Shown: positions 1 through 6,786, counted from the stretch's first letter. The stretch: DNA of 6,793 nucleotides from Oscillibacter sp. (GCA_022796315.1 JAAWIL010000112.1:1-6793); one strand, 5' to 3'. Made by a program: numbers and translations. The notes: a model not told the origin generated them from the letters alone.

Positions 1-6
1 CTTGCA

Positions 7-61
7 GGGCAAAAAATCCACTCGCCAATCCATACACGTCGAGATATTAAACAGGCTCTTA
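7..61 (+). repeat. Repeat module A, left copy
   Basis: This 55-base stretch matches the reverse complement of 6695-6749 without gaps at 46 of 55 positions, by hand alignment. The best conserved parts are the first 25 bases, an A-run followed by ATCC and CTCGCCAATCC (23 of 25), and the last 21 bases, which end in TAAACAGGCTCTTA (19 of 21). No reading frame in it resembles a protein. It directly abuts the inverted-end unit that starts at 61. It is seen only as a two-copy repeat here; membership of a larger dispersed family is inferred. Confidence 0.75.
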
Positions 62-124
62 GAACCTGTATTCACAACCGATGAACGCCGTCTGGGGGGG
101 TCTTTTTCCCGCCATACTGCGTCG

Positions 125-162
125 CTGTTCCCTGCAATCCGTCAGGATTGCTGCGGAAACAG
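125..162 (+). other. Central hairpin of the left repeat
   Basis: GCAATCC (134-140) and GGATTGC (145-151) form a perfect 7-bp stem with the loop GTCA. Outer pairing of CTGTT (125-129) with AACAG (158-162) extends it imperfectly. The same 18-base core recurs inverted at 6769-6786 with one base changed in the loop. No T-run follows, so this is not an intrinsic terminator. Confidence 0.7.
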
Positions 163-171
163 TCCTTGTCT

Positions 172-190
172 GACGAGAAAAATCCTCGTC
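172..190 (+). other. Hairpin near the murG-proximal end of the left repeat
   Basis: GACGAG (172-177) pairs perfectly with CTCGTC (185-190) around an A-rich 7-base loop. A counterpart in the inverted copy (6656-6675) keeps the stem but with G-C replacing an A-T pair, and also keeps the A-rich loop. Confidence 0.6.
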
Positions 191-244
191 CATCCGGCAT
201 CCCCCGATTATGAATACAGGTTCTGAGAGAATTCCTCATTGGCA

Positions 245-261
245 AAGAAGGTGGTATTTTG
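245..261 (+). promoter_or_regulatory. murG ribosome binding site and TTG start
   Basis: AAGAAGG at 245-251 is followed by 7 bases and TTG at 259-261. No ATG or GTG in this frame is as well placed, and the reading frame begins its homology to MurG (KRVLFTCGGTAGH) within a few residues, so TTG is the likely initiation codon. Confidence 0.75.
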
Positions 262-1395
262 GCAAGAGAGCCGAAACGGGTACTCTTCACCTGCGGCGGG
301 ACGGCGGGACACATCAATCCCGCCATCGCCCTGGCGCAGCTGACGGCGGAGAAGGCGCCCGGCGCGGAGTTCCTCTTTGTGGGCGCGGAGCGGGGCCTGG
401 AGAAGACGCTGGTGCCCAAGGCGGGCTATGACTTCCAGACGGTACATATCTCCAGCTTCCACCGCTCCTTCCGGCCCTGGGAGATCCGGCACAACCTGAT
501 CTCCGTCTGCAACCTCCTCCGGGCGCCGGGGGAGGCCCGGAGGATTCTGCGGGCCTTCCGGCCGGACGTGGTGGTGGGGACCGGGGGCTACGCCTCCTTT
601 CCCCTGGTGCGGGAGGCCGCGCGGATGGGGATTCCCACGGCGGTCCATGAGTCCAACATCGTGCCGGGCCTCACCACGAAGATGCTGGAGCCCTATGCGG
701 ACCGGATTCTGGTGGGCTTCGAGTCCTGCCGGCAGTACTACCGGCACCCGGAGCGGGTCAGTGTCACCGGCACCCCGGTGCGGGAGGACTTCTTCCGCCT
801 GACCAAGGCCCAGGCCAAGGCGGTTTTGGGCGTGGACGACGGACGGCCGCTGATCGTGTCCTTCTGGGGGTCCCTGGGGGCCTCCGGCATGAACCGGCAG
901 ATGGTGGAGTTTCTTGCGCTGGAGGCGGCGAAGGAGCCCTTCCACCACATCCACGCCGCCGGCGCGGGGAATTTAGAGCGGCTGACGGCGGAGCTGGCGG
1001 AGCGGGGCGTGCGCCTGATGGAGCACCCGGCCCTGGATGTGCGGGAGTACATCTACAACATGGCCCAGGTCTTCCGGGCGGCGGATCTGGTGATCTGCCG
1101 GGCCGGGGCCTCCACCATCAGCGAGCTGACGGCCCTGGGAACTCCGGCGCTGATGGTGCCGTCCCCCTATGTTACCAACAACCACCAGGAGAAGAACGCC
1201 CGGGCCCTGGAGGATCAGGGCGGCGCGGTGGTGCTGCCGGAGGGGGCGTGTACCCCCCAGGCCATGTTCCAGGCGGCCTGCGGGATTCTTCACGATCCGA
1301 AAAAGCTGGCGGATATGGAGCGGGCCATGGCGTCCATTGGTATCCGTGACGCCGGGGAGCGGATCTTTCAAACGGTGCTGGAGATCCTGAAGTAA
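259..1395 (+). CDS. murG: UDP-GlcNAc--undecaprenyl-pyrophosphoryl-MurNAc-pentapeptide transferase MurG
   Basis: MurG is the membrane-associated GT-B glycosyltransferase (family GT28) that adds GlcNAc to lipid I to make lipid II on the cytoplasmic face. The 378-residue product has normal family length. The N-terminal glycine loop GGTAGH (residues 13-18) includes the conserved His18. The second loop GTGGYASFP is at 107-115, HESNIVPG at 130-137 and GTPVR at 171-175. The C-terminal donor-binding lobe has CRAGASTISE (280-289), with the Glu expected to contact the ribose, and NNHQEKNA (307-314), holding the Gln expected near GlcNAc. The inter-domain glycine loop reads SFWGSLGASGMN (201-212), with Trp where many MurGs have Gly. 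It starts at TTG, just after an inverted-end repeat, so its promoter is probably further upstream. murA follows after 60 bases without a terminator, which suggests one operon. Confidence 0.96.
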   Translation: MAREPKRVLFTCGGTAGHINPAIALAQLTAEKAPGAEFLFVGAERGLEKTLVPKAGYDFQTVHISSFHRSFRPWEIRHNLISVCNLLRAPGEARRILRAFRPDVVVGTGGYASFPLVREAARMGIPTAVHESNIVPGLTTKMLEPYADRILVGFESCRQYYRHPERVSVTGTPVREDFFRLTKAQAKAVLGVDDGRPLIVSFWGSLGASGMNRQMVEFLALEAAKEPFHHIHAAGAGNLERLTAELAERGVRLMEHPALDVREYIYNMAQVFRAADLVICRAGASTISELTALGTPALMVPSPYVTNNHQEKNARALEDQGGAVVLPEGACTPQAMFQAACGILHDPKKLADMERAMASIGIRDAGERIFQTVLEILK

Positions 1396-1455
1396 CCAAA
1401 TTTCCCACGATTCCATAGGATGGAGCAACCATTCTTGGAAGCGGAGGGAACCATC

Positions 1456-2706
1456 ATGCTGACGATTCAAGGCGGCAGACGCCTGGACGGCGAGGTACAG
1501 ATCCAGGGGGCGAAAAACAGCGTGCTGCCCATTCTGGCGGCCACGCTGCTGACGGGGGACGAGGTAATCCTCCGAAACTGTCCCCGCCTGCGGGATGTAG
1601 ACGCCTCGGTGCGGATTTTGCAGGAGCTGGGGTGTGAGACCCGCTGGGAGGACCAAACTCTGGCAGTTCATACTGCGGGGTTGAACGGCTGCGCCGTCTC
1701 TGATATACTAATGCGGGAAATGCGCTCCTCTGCCATCTTCCTGGGGGCCATTCTGGCCCGGTGCGGGCAGGCGGAGCTCAGTTACCCCGGCGGCTGTGAG
1801 CTGGGGCCCCGGCCCATTGACCTGCACCTGGCGGGTCTCCGGGATCTGGGGGCGGAGGTGGACGACACTGGAGGGGTCCTCCACTGCCGGGCGGCGCGGC
1901 TGCGGGGCCGGGAGATTGTGCTGAGCCTGCCCTCGGTGGGGGCTACGGAAAACCTGATGCTGGCGGCCTGCGGGGCGGAGGGCATGACCTCCATCTGCAA
2001 CGCCGCCCGGGAGCCGGAGATTGTGGATCTTCAGGACTTCCTGAACGCGTGCGGAGCCAGAGTCTCCGGCGCCGGCAGCTCCGCCGTGGTGGTGGAGGGC
2101 GGACGAAGACTCCATGGCTGTACTTATACCATCATGCCCGACCGCATCGCGGCGGCTACCTACCTCTGCGCGGCGGCCTCCGCCGGCGGCGTGGCGCTGC
2201 TGCGGGGGGCCCGGGAGGACCACCTCTCCACCGTCACTGCGGTGCTGCGGGAGGCGGGGTGCGACATTGTGTCGGACCAGGCGGGCATCGCCTGCGTCTG
2301 CCAAAAGCCGCTGCGTTCGGTCCGCCCGGTGCGGACGGCCCCCTACCCGGGGTTTCCTACCGACGCCCAGGCCGTGCTGATGGCGGCGCTGCTGCGAAGC
2401 CGGGGGGCCACAGTCTTTGAGGAGAACATCTTTGAGAACCGTTACCGCCATGTGGATGAGCTGACCCGCATGGGGGCGGACATCCGGGTTTCCGGACGGG
2501 CGGCGGTGGTGACGGGCGTGGAGGTCCTGCATGGCGCGCCGGTGCGGTGCACCGACCTGCGCGGCGGCGCGGCGCTGTGCGTGGCGGCCCTGGCGGCGGA
2601 GGGGAAGACCCAGGTGGACGAGACCGCCCACATTGACCGGGGCTATGAGGACATCCAGCGGGATTTGCGGGCCCTGGGGGCGGAGATCCGGCGGACGGAC
2701 CCCTGA
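1456..2706 (+). CDS. murA: UDP-N-acetylglucosamine 1-carboxyvinyltransferase MurA
   Basis: MurA transfers enolpyruvate from PEP to UDP-GlcNAc, the first committed cytoplasmic step of peptidoglycan synthesis. The 416-residue product is of usual length and has the EPSP-synthase-like double-lobed fold pattern. The substrate-binding pair Lys20-Asn21 sits in QGAKN. Arg90 is in MREMRSS. The catalytic-loop cysteine is Cys114 in PGGCELGPRP, so the enzyme is of the fosfomycin-sensitive Cys type rather than an Asp variant; sensitivity is inferred. The catalytic Asp303 lies in YPGFPTD (297-303) and the C-terminal HIDRGYE is at 392-398. I chose ATG 1456 because GGAGG (1443-1447) lies 8 bases before it. 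An in-frame ATG at 1420 would add 12 non-homologous residues and lacks such a site. Bacillota often carry two MurA paralogues; which one this is cannot be told from the window. Confidence 0.96.
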   Translation: MLTIQGGRRLDGEVQIQGAKNSVLPILAATLLTGDEVILRNCPRLRDVDASVRILQELGCETRWEDQTLAVHTAGLNGCAVSDILMREMRSSAIFLGAILARCGQAELSYPGGCELGPRPIDLHLAGLRDLGAEVDDTGGVLHCRAARLRGREIVLSLPSVGATENLMLAACGAEGMTSICNAAREPEIVDLQDFLNACGARVSGAGSSAVVVEGGRRLHGCTYTIMPDRIAAATYLCAAASAGGVALLRGAREDHLSTVTAVLREAGCDIVSDQAGIACVCQKPLRSVRPVRTAPYPGFPTDAQAVLMAALLRSRGATVFEENIFENRYRHVDELTRMGADIRVSGRAAVVTGVEVLHGAPVRCTDLRGGAALCVAALAAEGKTQVDETAHIDRGYEDIQRDLRALGAEIRRTDP

Positions 2707-2838
2707 GGGACCGGCACGGAAGCGCCGGAGAAAGACAAGGAGCGAAGCGGCGGCCGGCAAAGGGCCGCGTGGCGTCATTTAAGAGACGATACAGACGGTA
2801 CAACAGAGGCGGAGCTCCTATGGGAAGGATATACCGAC

Positions 2839-3615
2839 ATGGCAAGACGCAGACATTCCAATCGGAGGCGGCGGAGGAGGGGGAGCTTCGGCTTTCTCTA
2901 TAAGCTCCTGTCCGTCCTAGTCATCTGCGGGTGTTTGGTGGCCGCCCTGACGCTGTTTTTTCGGGTAGACACCATTGTCGTCAGCGGCCAGAGCCGCTAT
3001 ACCGAGGAGGAGATCCGGGAGGCCTGCGGCATCCAGGCGGGGGATAACCTGATTCTGCTGAACAAGTACGAGGCCCAGCGCCGGATTCGGGAGGCGCTGC
3101 CCTATGTGGAGACCCCTTACATCCACCGCAGGCTGCCGGACACCCTGATGATTGAGGTGGAGGAGTGCGGCACACCGGCGGCCCTGGTTCAGGACGGCAG
3201 CACGTGGCTCATCAGCGCCAAGGGCATGATCGTGGACCAGAAGCCCGCCGGTGCGGCGGGGGAGTATGTCAGCATCACCGGCTGCACGCTGCTGGCACCC
3301 TCTGTGGGAACTCCCATCGCCCTGGCCAGCGAGTACAGCGTGCAGCAGGAGAGCCTGCTGAACCTGCTCTCGGCCCTGGAGGAGGCCCACATGCTGGACA
3401 AGGCCGATGAGATCCGCATGGACGACCTCTCCGTGATCCGCATGGACTATATCGGCCGTTTCACGGTAAAGCTGCCCTACGGCGCGGACTATGCCGTAAA
3501 GCTGCGGATTTTGCAGATGGCCATTGACAGCGAGTACGTGCAGGACAACATGACCGGAACGTTTGATATGACCCGGGAGGATGGACGAACGTACTTGGAT
3601 CAGAGTGTTCGGTAA
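2839..3615 (+). CDS. ftsQ: Cell division protein FtsQ/DivIB
   Basis: FtsQ/DivIB is a bitopic membrane protein that, with FtsL/DivIC and FtsB, links the Z-ring to septal peptidoglycan synthases. The 258-residue product has a short, very arginine-rich cytoplasmic tail (residues 3-14, mostly Arg), one transmembrane helix (about 19-41), then a POTRA domain (about 42-109) beginning FRVDTIVVSGQSRYTEEEI and containing the typical GDNLILLN and RRLPDTLMIEVEE. A beta-rich domain runs to about residue 255. This architecture and the position between murA and ftsZ make the call firm although sequence conservation in the family is low. AAGGA (2825-2829) lies 9 bases before the ATG. The 132-base gap after murA has no convincing terminator, so co-transcription with murG-murA is likely. 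Confidence 0.92.
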   Translation: MARRRHSNRRRRRRGSFGFLYKLLSVLVICGCLVAALTLFFRVDTIVVSGQSRYTEEEIREACGIQAGDNLILLNKYEAQRRIREALPYVETPYIHRRLPDTLMIEVEECGTPAALVQDGSTWLISAKGMIVDQKPAGAAGEYVSITGCTLLAPSVGTPIALASEYSVQQESLLNLLSALEEAHMLDKADEIRMDDLSVIRMDYIGRFTVKLPYGADYAVKLRILQMAIDSEYVQDNMTGTFDMTREDGRTYLDQSVR

Positions 3616-3660
3616 GCAAAACATCTGATTTTTGAAAAAAATCCAGGAAAACGACATAGA

Positions 3661-3685
3661 ACACTTGACCGGAGTGGGAAAGTGT
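3661..3685 (+). promoter_or_regulatory. Inverted repeat overlapping the ftsZ promoter
   Basis: ACACTT (3661-3666) and AAGTGT (3680-3685) are perfect 6-base inverted repeats separated by 13 bases. They overlap the -35 hexamer and the spacer of the ftsZ promoter. The geometry would suit a dimeric repressor, but arms this short can arise by chance and no regulator is recognised. Confidence 0.3.
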
Positions 3686-3693
3686 CATACAAT
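3665..3693 (+). promoter_or_regulatory. Sigma-A type promoter of ftsZ
   Basis: TTGACC (3665-3670), a 17-base spacer and TACAAT (3688-3693) match the housekeeping consensus at 5 of 6 positions in each hexamer with ideal spacing. It lies in the 161-base gap between ftsQ and ftsZ. Transcription would begin near 3700, giving a leader of roughly 77 bases. This lets ftsZ be expressed independently of the upstream wall genes. Confidence 0.85.
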
Positions 3694-3729
3694 GAGAAAA
3701 GACTTTACCTACAGGATATAGTATACACC

Positions 3730-3749
3730 AACGGGTATTTTGTCCCGTT
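3730..3749 (+). other. Hairpin in the ftsZ leader
   Basis: AACGGG (3730-3735) pairs with CCCGTT (3744-3749) around an 8-base T-rich loop, 15 bases before the AGGAGG of ftsZ. No T-run follows, so it is not a terminator. It could affect translation or mRNA stability; that is inference. Confidence 0.4.
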
Positions 3750-3776
3750 TCTACAAACGATAGCAGGAGGCACACT

Positions 3777-4892
<1,116 letters not shown>

Positions 4893-4910
4893 TGATTTGA
4901 AAAAACTGGG

Positions 4911-4948
4911 AGTCCCCGCAGGCTTTTGCCTGCGGGGACTTCTTTTTG
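4911..4948 (+). terminator. Intrinsic terminator after ftsZ
   Basis: A perfect 13-bp stem, AGTCCCCGCAGGC (4911-4923) with its complement at 4928-4940, encloses the loop TTTT and is followed by TCTTTTTG. It begins 18 bases after the ftsZ stop codon. An A-run at 4900-4905 precedes it, so some termination in the other direction is possible. It separates ftsZ from spoIVB transcription. Confidence 0.95.
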
Positions 4949-4959
4949 CCTGTTCTGCG

Positions 4960-5066
4960 GGCAATGGGAGAGATTGCCATGGGGACGCTGGCGGTTTTTG
5001 CTTTGCGTGGTTTGCCTGCCGGCGGCAGAAGATAGATTTGCCGGCAGCAGCCGGCGATGATTTTTT
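4960..5066 (+). promoter_or_regulatory. Hairpin-rich spoIVB upstream region
   Basis: Between the ftsZ terminator and spoIVB are several inverted repeats. GGCAAT/ATTGCC are at 4960-4965 and 4973-4978. CTGCCGGC/GCCGGCAG are at 5016-5023 and 5040-5047. GCCGGC/GCCGGC are at 5040-5045 and 5050-5055, followed after 5 bases by six T (5061-5066). The last two stems share bases and so exclude each other, a possible attenuator arrangement. I could not identify a convincing sporulation-sigma promoter. No protein-coding signal is apparent here. Confidence 0.35.
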
Positions 5067-5072
5067 GGAAGC

Positions 5073-5089
5073 GGGGTGATTTTTCATTG
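5073..5089 (+). promoter_or_regulatory. spoIVB ribosome binding site deciding a TTG start
   Basis: GGGGTGAT at 5073-5080 matches the consensus GGAGGTGAT core closely and lies 6 bases before TTG at 5087-5089. The in-frame ATG at 5057 has only GC-rich hairpin sequence before it and no such site. Confidence 0.65.
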
Positions 5090-6091
5090 TATGGATCTTT
5101 GCAAGGCGCTAGGCGGCTGCTGCGCTGGGGTACGGCGGCTGTGCTGGCGCTGCTGCTGTGCGGGGCGGCCGGCGCCTCCGCGTCGGAGGTGAGGACCTTG
5201 GTGCCGGGAGGACACACCGTGGGCATCAAGCTGTTCTCCAGAGGCGTGGTGGTGGTGAAGCTCACGGATGGCGGCACGCCGGCCCGGGCCTGCGGGCTGC
5301 AGACCGGCGACGTGATCGTCAACTGCGCCGGAAGCGCCGTCACCTCTACGGAGCAGTTCCAGGACCTGATTCAAAAGAGCGGCGGAGAGAGCACGGACCT
5401 CCAGGTCCGGCGGGACGGCAGCCATATGACGCTCTCGGTGGAACCCTCTCAGAATGAGCAGGGAGTCTACTGTATTGGCGCCTGGATTCGGGACAGCATG
5501 GCCGGCATCGGTACCATGACCTACTATGATCCCGACACCGGGGCTTTCGGCGCCCTGGGTCACGGCATCACGGATGTGGATACCGCCCAGCTGATGCCCT
5601 TCGCCAACGGCTCCATTCTGCCCTCCACCGTGAAGGCGGTGAAGAAAGGGGAGAGCGGTGCCGCCGGCGAGCTGCGGGGAGATTTTGATCTGACCAGGGA
5701 CCTGGGCGGTCTCCACGCCAACACTGCCAGCGGCGTGTTCGGCACGCTGGCGAACCCTCCGGCCCAGGGGGAGGCGCTGCCCACCGGAACGGCAGAGCCG
5801 GGACCGGCAGTCATCCGGGCCAATGTGCAGGGAGACCAGGTGAAGAGCTATGATATTGAGATTTTAAAGGTGATGCCTGACAGCGGAGACGGCCGGGACA
5901 TGGTGCTCTCGGTCTGCGACCCGGCGCTGCTGGAGGTCACCGGCGGCATTGTCCAGGGAATGAGCGGCAGCCCGATTATTCAGAATGGCCGGCTCGTGGG
6001 CGCCGTGACCCATGTTCTGCTGAATGATCCAACCAAAGGATATGGGATATCCATCAATCATATGCTGGAGGCATCTGGAAGCAGCGAGTAG
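5087..6091 (+). CDS. spoIVB: Sporulation serine protease SpoIVB (family S55)
   Basis: SpoIVB is made in the forespore, secreted into the space between the two spore membranes, and in Bacillus subtilis cleaves SpoIVFA to trigger pro-sigma-K processing. With the TTG start the protein has 334 residues, shorter than the roughly 425 of B. subtilis; most of the shortfall is N-terminal. Residues about 9-30 form a signal/membrane anchor after a basic stretch (RRLLRW). LVPGG is followed by a PDZ domain (about 45-120). The S55 protease domain shows the His of FGALGHGITD (His159), Asp278 in CDPALLEVTGG and the nucleophile Ser293 in VQGMSGSPI. The 15-residue Asp-to-Ser spacing equals that of the B. subtilis triad, so it looks active. 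If ATG 5057 is used instead, add 10 residues. It is isolated by terminators on both sides, so it is probably monocistronic. Confidence 0.95.
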   Translation: MYGSLQGARRLLRWGTAAVLALLLCGAAGASASEVRTLVPGGHTVGIKLFSRGVVVVKLTDGGTPARACGLQTGDVIVNCAGSAVTSTEQFQDLIQKSGGESTDLQVRRDGSHMTLSVEPSQNEQGVYCIGAWIRDSMAGIGTMTYYDPDTGAFGALGHGITDVDTAQLMPFANGSILPSTVKAVKKGESGAAGELRGDFDLTRDLGGLHANTASGVFGTLANPPAQGEALPTGTAEPGPAVIRANVQGDQVKSYDIEILKVMPDSGDGRDMVLSVCDPALLEVTGGIVQGMSGSPIIQNGRLVGAVTHVLLNDPTKGYGISINHMLEASGSSE

Positions 6092-6102
6092 CCAATCAGT
6101 CA

Positions 6103-6134
6103 AGGGAGCGGCGTCAGCCGCTCCCTGCCTTTCT
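6103..6134 (+). terminator. Terminator between spoIVB and the convergent gene
   Basis: A perfect 10-bp stem, AGGGAGCGGC (6103-6112) with GCCGCTCCCT (6117-6126) and loop GTCA, starts 12 bases after the spoIVB stop. GCCTTTCT follows, a weak T-tract in the plus direction. On the minus strand the downstream sequence is also T-poor, so bidirectional function is only possible, not shown. Confidence 0.75.
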
Positions 6135-6149
6135 CGAAGGGGAACCCGT

Positions 6150-6608
6150 TTACGTGCGCCGCTTGGCGGTGGACCGCAGGTGGGGGTAGATGGCCCGGAA
6201 CAGCGAGCCGGTCATCATGGCGCCAACCGCCAGGGCCGCCGCCATGCCGAAGGTGTAGAGCATGGTGTTCAGGAACTGCTGGATGTCCCCGGCCACGCAG
6301 TAGCTCATGGCGTAGTAGATGCCTCCGCCGGGCACCAGGGGCAGCAGGGCAACCAGCAGGTAGCAGGTCACCGGGCAGCGGCGAAGCCGGGCCATGATCT
6401 CGGAGAAGGTTCCGATGGCGGCGGCGGCCAGGAAGGCGGCGAAGATGGTGCTCCCGGCCAGCAGGTAGATCAGCCAGCCCAGCGAGCCCCCCACGGCGCA
6501 GATCAGCTTGCCCACGCCGTGGATGTTGAACATCTGGGTGAAGCCGATGCAGGCCAGAAAGACGCAGAGACAGGGCAGCAGGTATTCGGACCAAATCATA
6601 GCGAGCAT
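6150..6608 (-). CDS. ThrE-family small subunit (YjjB-like) membrane protein, putative threonine/serine or dicarboxylate exporter component
   Basis: This 152-residue, very hydrophobic protein has about four to five predicted membrane spans (roughly 8-25, 33-51, 54-70, 81-100, 112-135) and a basic C-terminus. The segment LLPLVPGGGIYYAM (88-101) resembles the conserved P-L-V-P-G motif of the YjjB/ThrE C-terminal domain family (DUF3815). Known members act with a larger partner, YjjP/ThrE N-terminal domain, as exporters of threonine, serine or succinate. The length equals that of a complete small subunit, not a fragment. AGGAGG (complement of 6615-6620) lies 6 bases before the ATG, fixing the start. 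Where the large subunit is usually found, immediately upstream, there is instead at least 170 bases of repeat DNA. The substrate cannot be told from sequence. Confidence 0.85.
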   Translation of the reverse strand: MLAMIWSEYLLPCLCVFLACIGFTQMFNIHGVGKLICAVGGSLGWLIYLLAGSTIFAAFLAAAAIGTFSEIMARLRRCPVTCYLLVALLPLVPGGGIYYAMSYCVAGDIQQFLNTMLYTFGMAAALAVGAMMTGSLFRAIYPHLRSTAKRRT

Positions 6609-6623
6609 ACAGTACCTCCTCTA

Positions 6624-6697
6624 AGAACCGGTATTCATAATCGAACAGGTTGGCTGGGCGAGGGATTTGTCGCCCAAAGGGCATGTGATATCCGTAA
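6624..6697 (-). repeat. Inverted, shortened copy of the inverted-end repeat unit
   Basis: Read on the minus strand, this ends in CGATTATGAATACCGGTTCT (6643-6624), matching the right end of the left unit (205-224) at 19 of 20 positions. A hairpin, GGGCGA/TCGCCC at 6656-6661 and 6670-6675, has the same place as the 172-190 hairpin on the left. The interior is about 90 bases shorter, lacks the central GCAATCC hairpin, and its distal inverted end is degenerate. The proximal edge is only 3 bases from the ribosome binding site of the minus-strand gene. Confidence 0.65.
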
Positions 6698-6749
6698 GAG
6701 CCTGTTTAGGATCTCAGCGTGCGGGGATTGGCGAGGGGATTTTTTGTCC
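6695..6749 (-). repeat. Repeat module A, right copy
   Basis: This is the inverted partner of 7-61: same length, no gaps, 46 of 55 identical by hand count. As on the left, it lies immediately outside the inverted-end unit, so the order of the two modules relative to the adjacent gene is conserved on both flanks. Confidence 0.75.
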
Positions 6750-6756
6750 AGCAAGG

Positions 6757-6786
6757 CAAAAAGCCGCCGCAATCCTGGCGGATTGC
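6757..6786 (-). other. Conserved hairpin with a possible minus-strand terminator
   Basis: GCAATCC/GGATTGC (6769-6775 and 6780-6786) is the same palindrome as at 134-151. An alternative, exclusive stem on the minus strand, CCGCC (6781-6777) with GGCGG (6768-6764), is followed by CTTTTTG (6763-6757), which looks like a short intrinsic terminator. The left copy has no T-run, so termination, if real, is particular to this copy. Confidence 0.35.

Larger units (their letters stand above)
61..224 (+). repeat. 164-bp MITE-like unit with 20-bp terminal inverted repeats
   Basis: The unit is bounded by AGAACCTGTATTCACAACCG at 61-80 and CGATTATGAATACAGGTTCT at 205-224, which are inverted repeats matching at 18 of 20 positions. 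The interior holds a run of seven G (94-100), a central hairpin (134-151) and a second hairpin (172-190). There is no coding capacity and no transposase. The size, inverted ends and lack of genes fit a miniature non-autonomous element or a REP/ERIC-like intergenic palindrome. I see no clear target-site duplication, so mobility is unproven. Its right edge lies 20 bases before the murG ribosome binding site. A 19-of-20 match to the right-hand end recurs inverted at 6624-6643. Confidence 0.7.

Noticed and set aside
1..258. CRISPR array or tRNA in the repeat regions
   Set aside because: The repeats are inverted and composite, not evenly spaced direct repeats, and no cloverleaf or T-loop (GTTCRANNC) arrangement is present.
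1420..1455. Earlier ATG for murA at 1420
   Set aside because: It would add 12 residues outside the conserved MurA start and has no ribosome binding site, while 1456 has GGAGG at ideal spacing.
2750..2768. GCGGCC/GGCCGC hairpin after murA
   Set aside because: A six-bp stem in GC-rich DNA without a T-run; not a terminator, and expected by chance at this composition.
1708..2778. A 356-codon minus-strand open frame across murA
   Set aside because: Antisense to the fully intact MurA; low-complexity Arg/Pro/Gly composition with no family resemblance.
2531..2782. An 83-codon plus-strand frame overlapping the end of murA and running into the murA-ftsQ gap
   Set aside because: Mostly overlaps murA in another frame; Arg-rich from GC-rich codons, no good ribosome binding site. 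The basic tail in the gap is not enough to support a gene.
3713..3740. Possible sigma-H type promoter (AGGATATAG then GGGTATTTT) for ftsZ
   Set aside because: The -10 lacks the GAAT core and the match is no better than chance, while the sigma-A promoter upstream is nearly perfect.
4897..5079. A 60-codon plus-strand frame starting just after ftsZ
   Set aside because: It is read through the perfect ftsZ terminator stem and has a composition dictated by the hairpins; no ribosome binding site.
5057..5086. Earlier ATG for spoIVB at 5057
   Set aside because: No ribosome binding site and it lies between a hairpin and a T-run; the TTG at 5087 has a strong site. It is kept as the alternative start.
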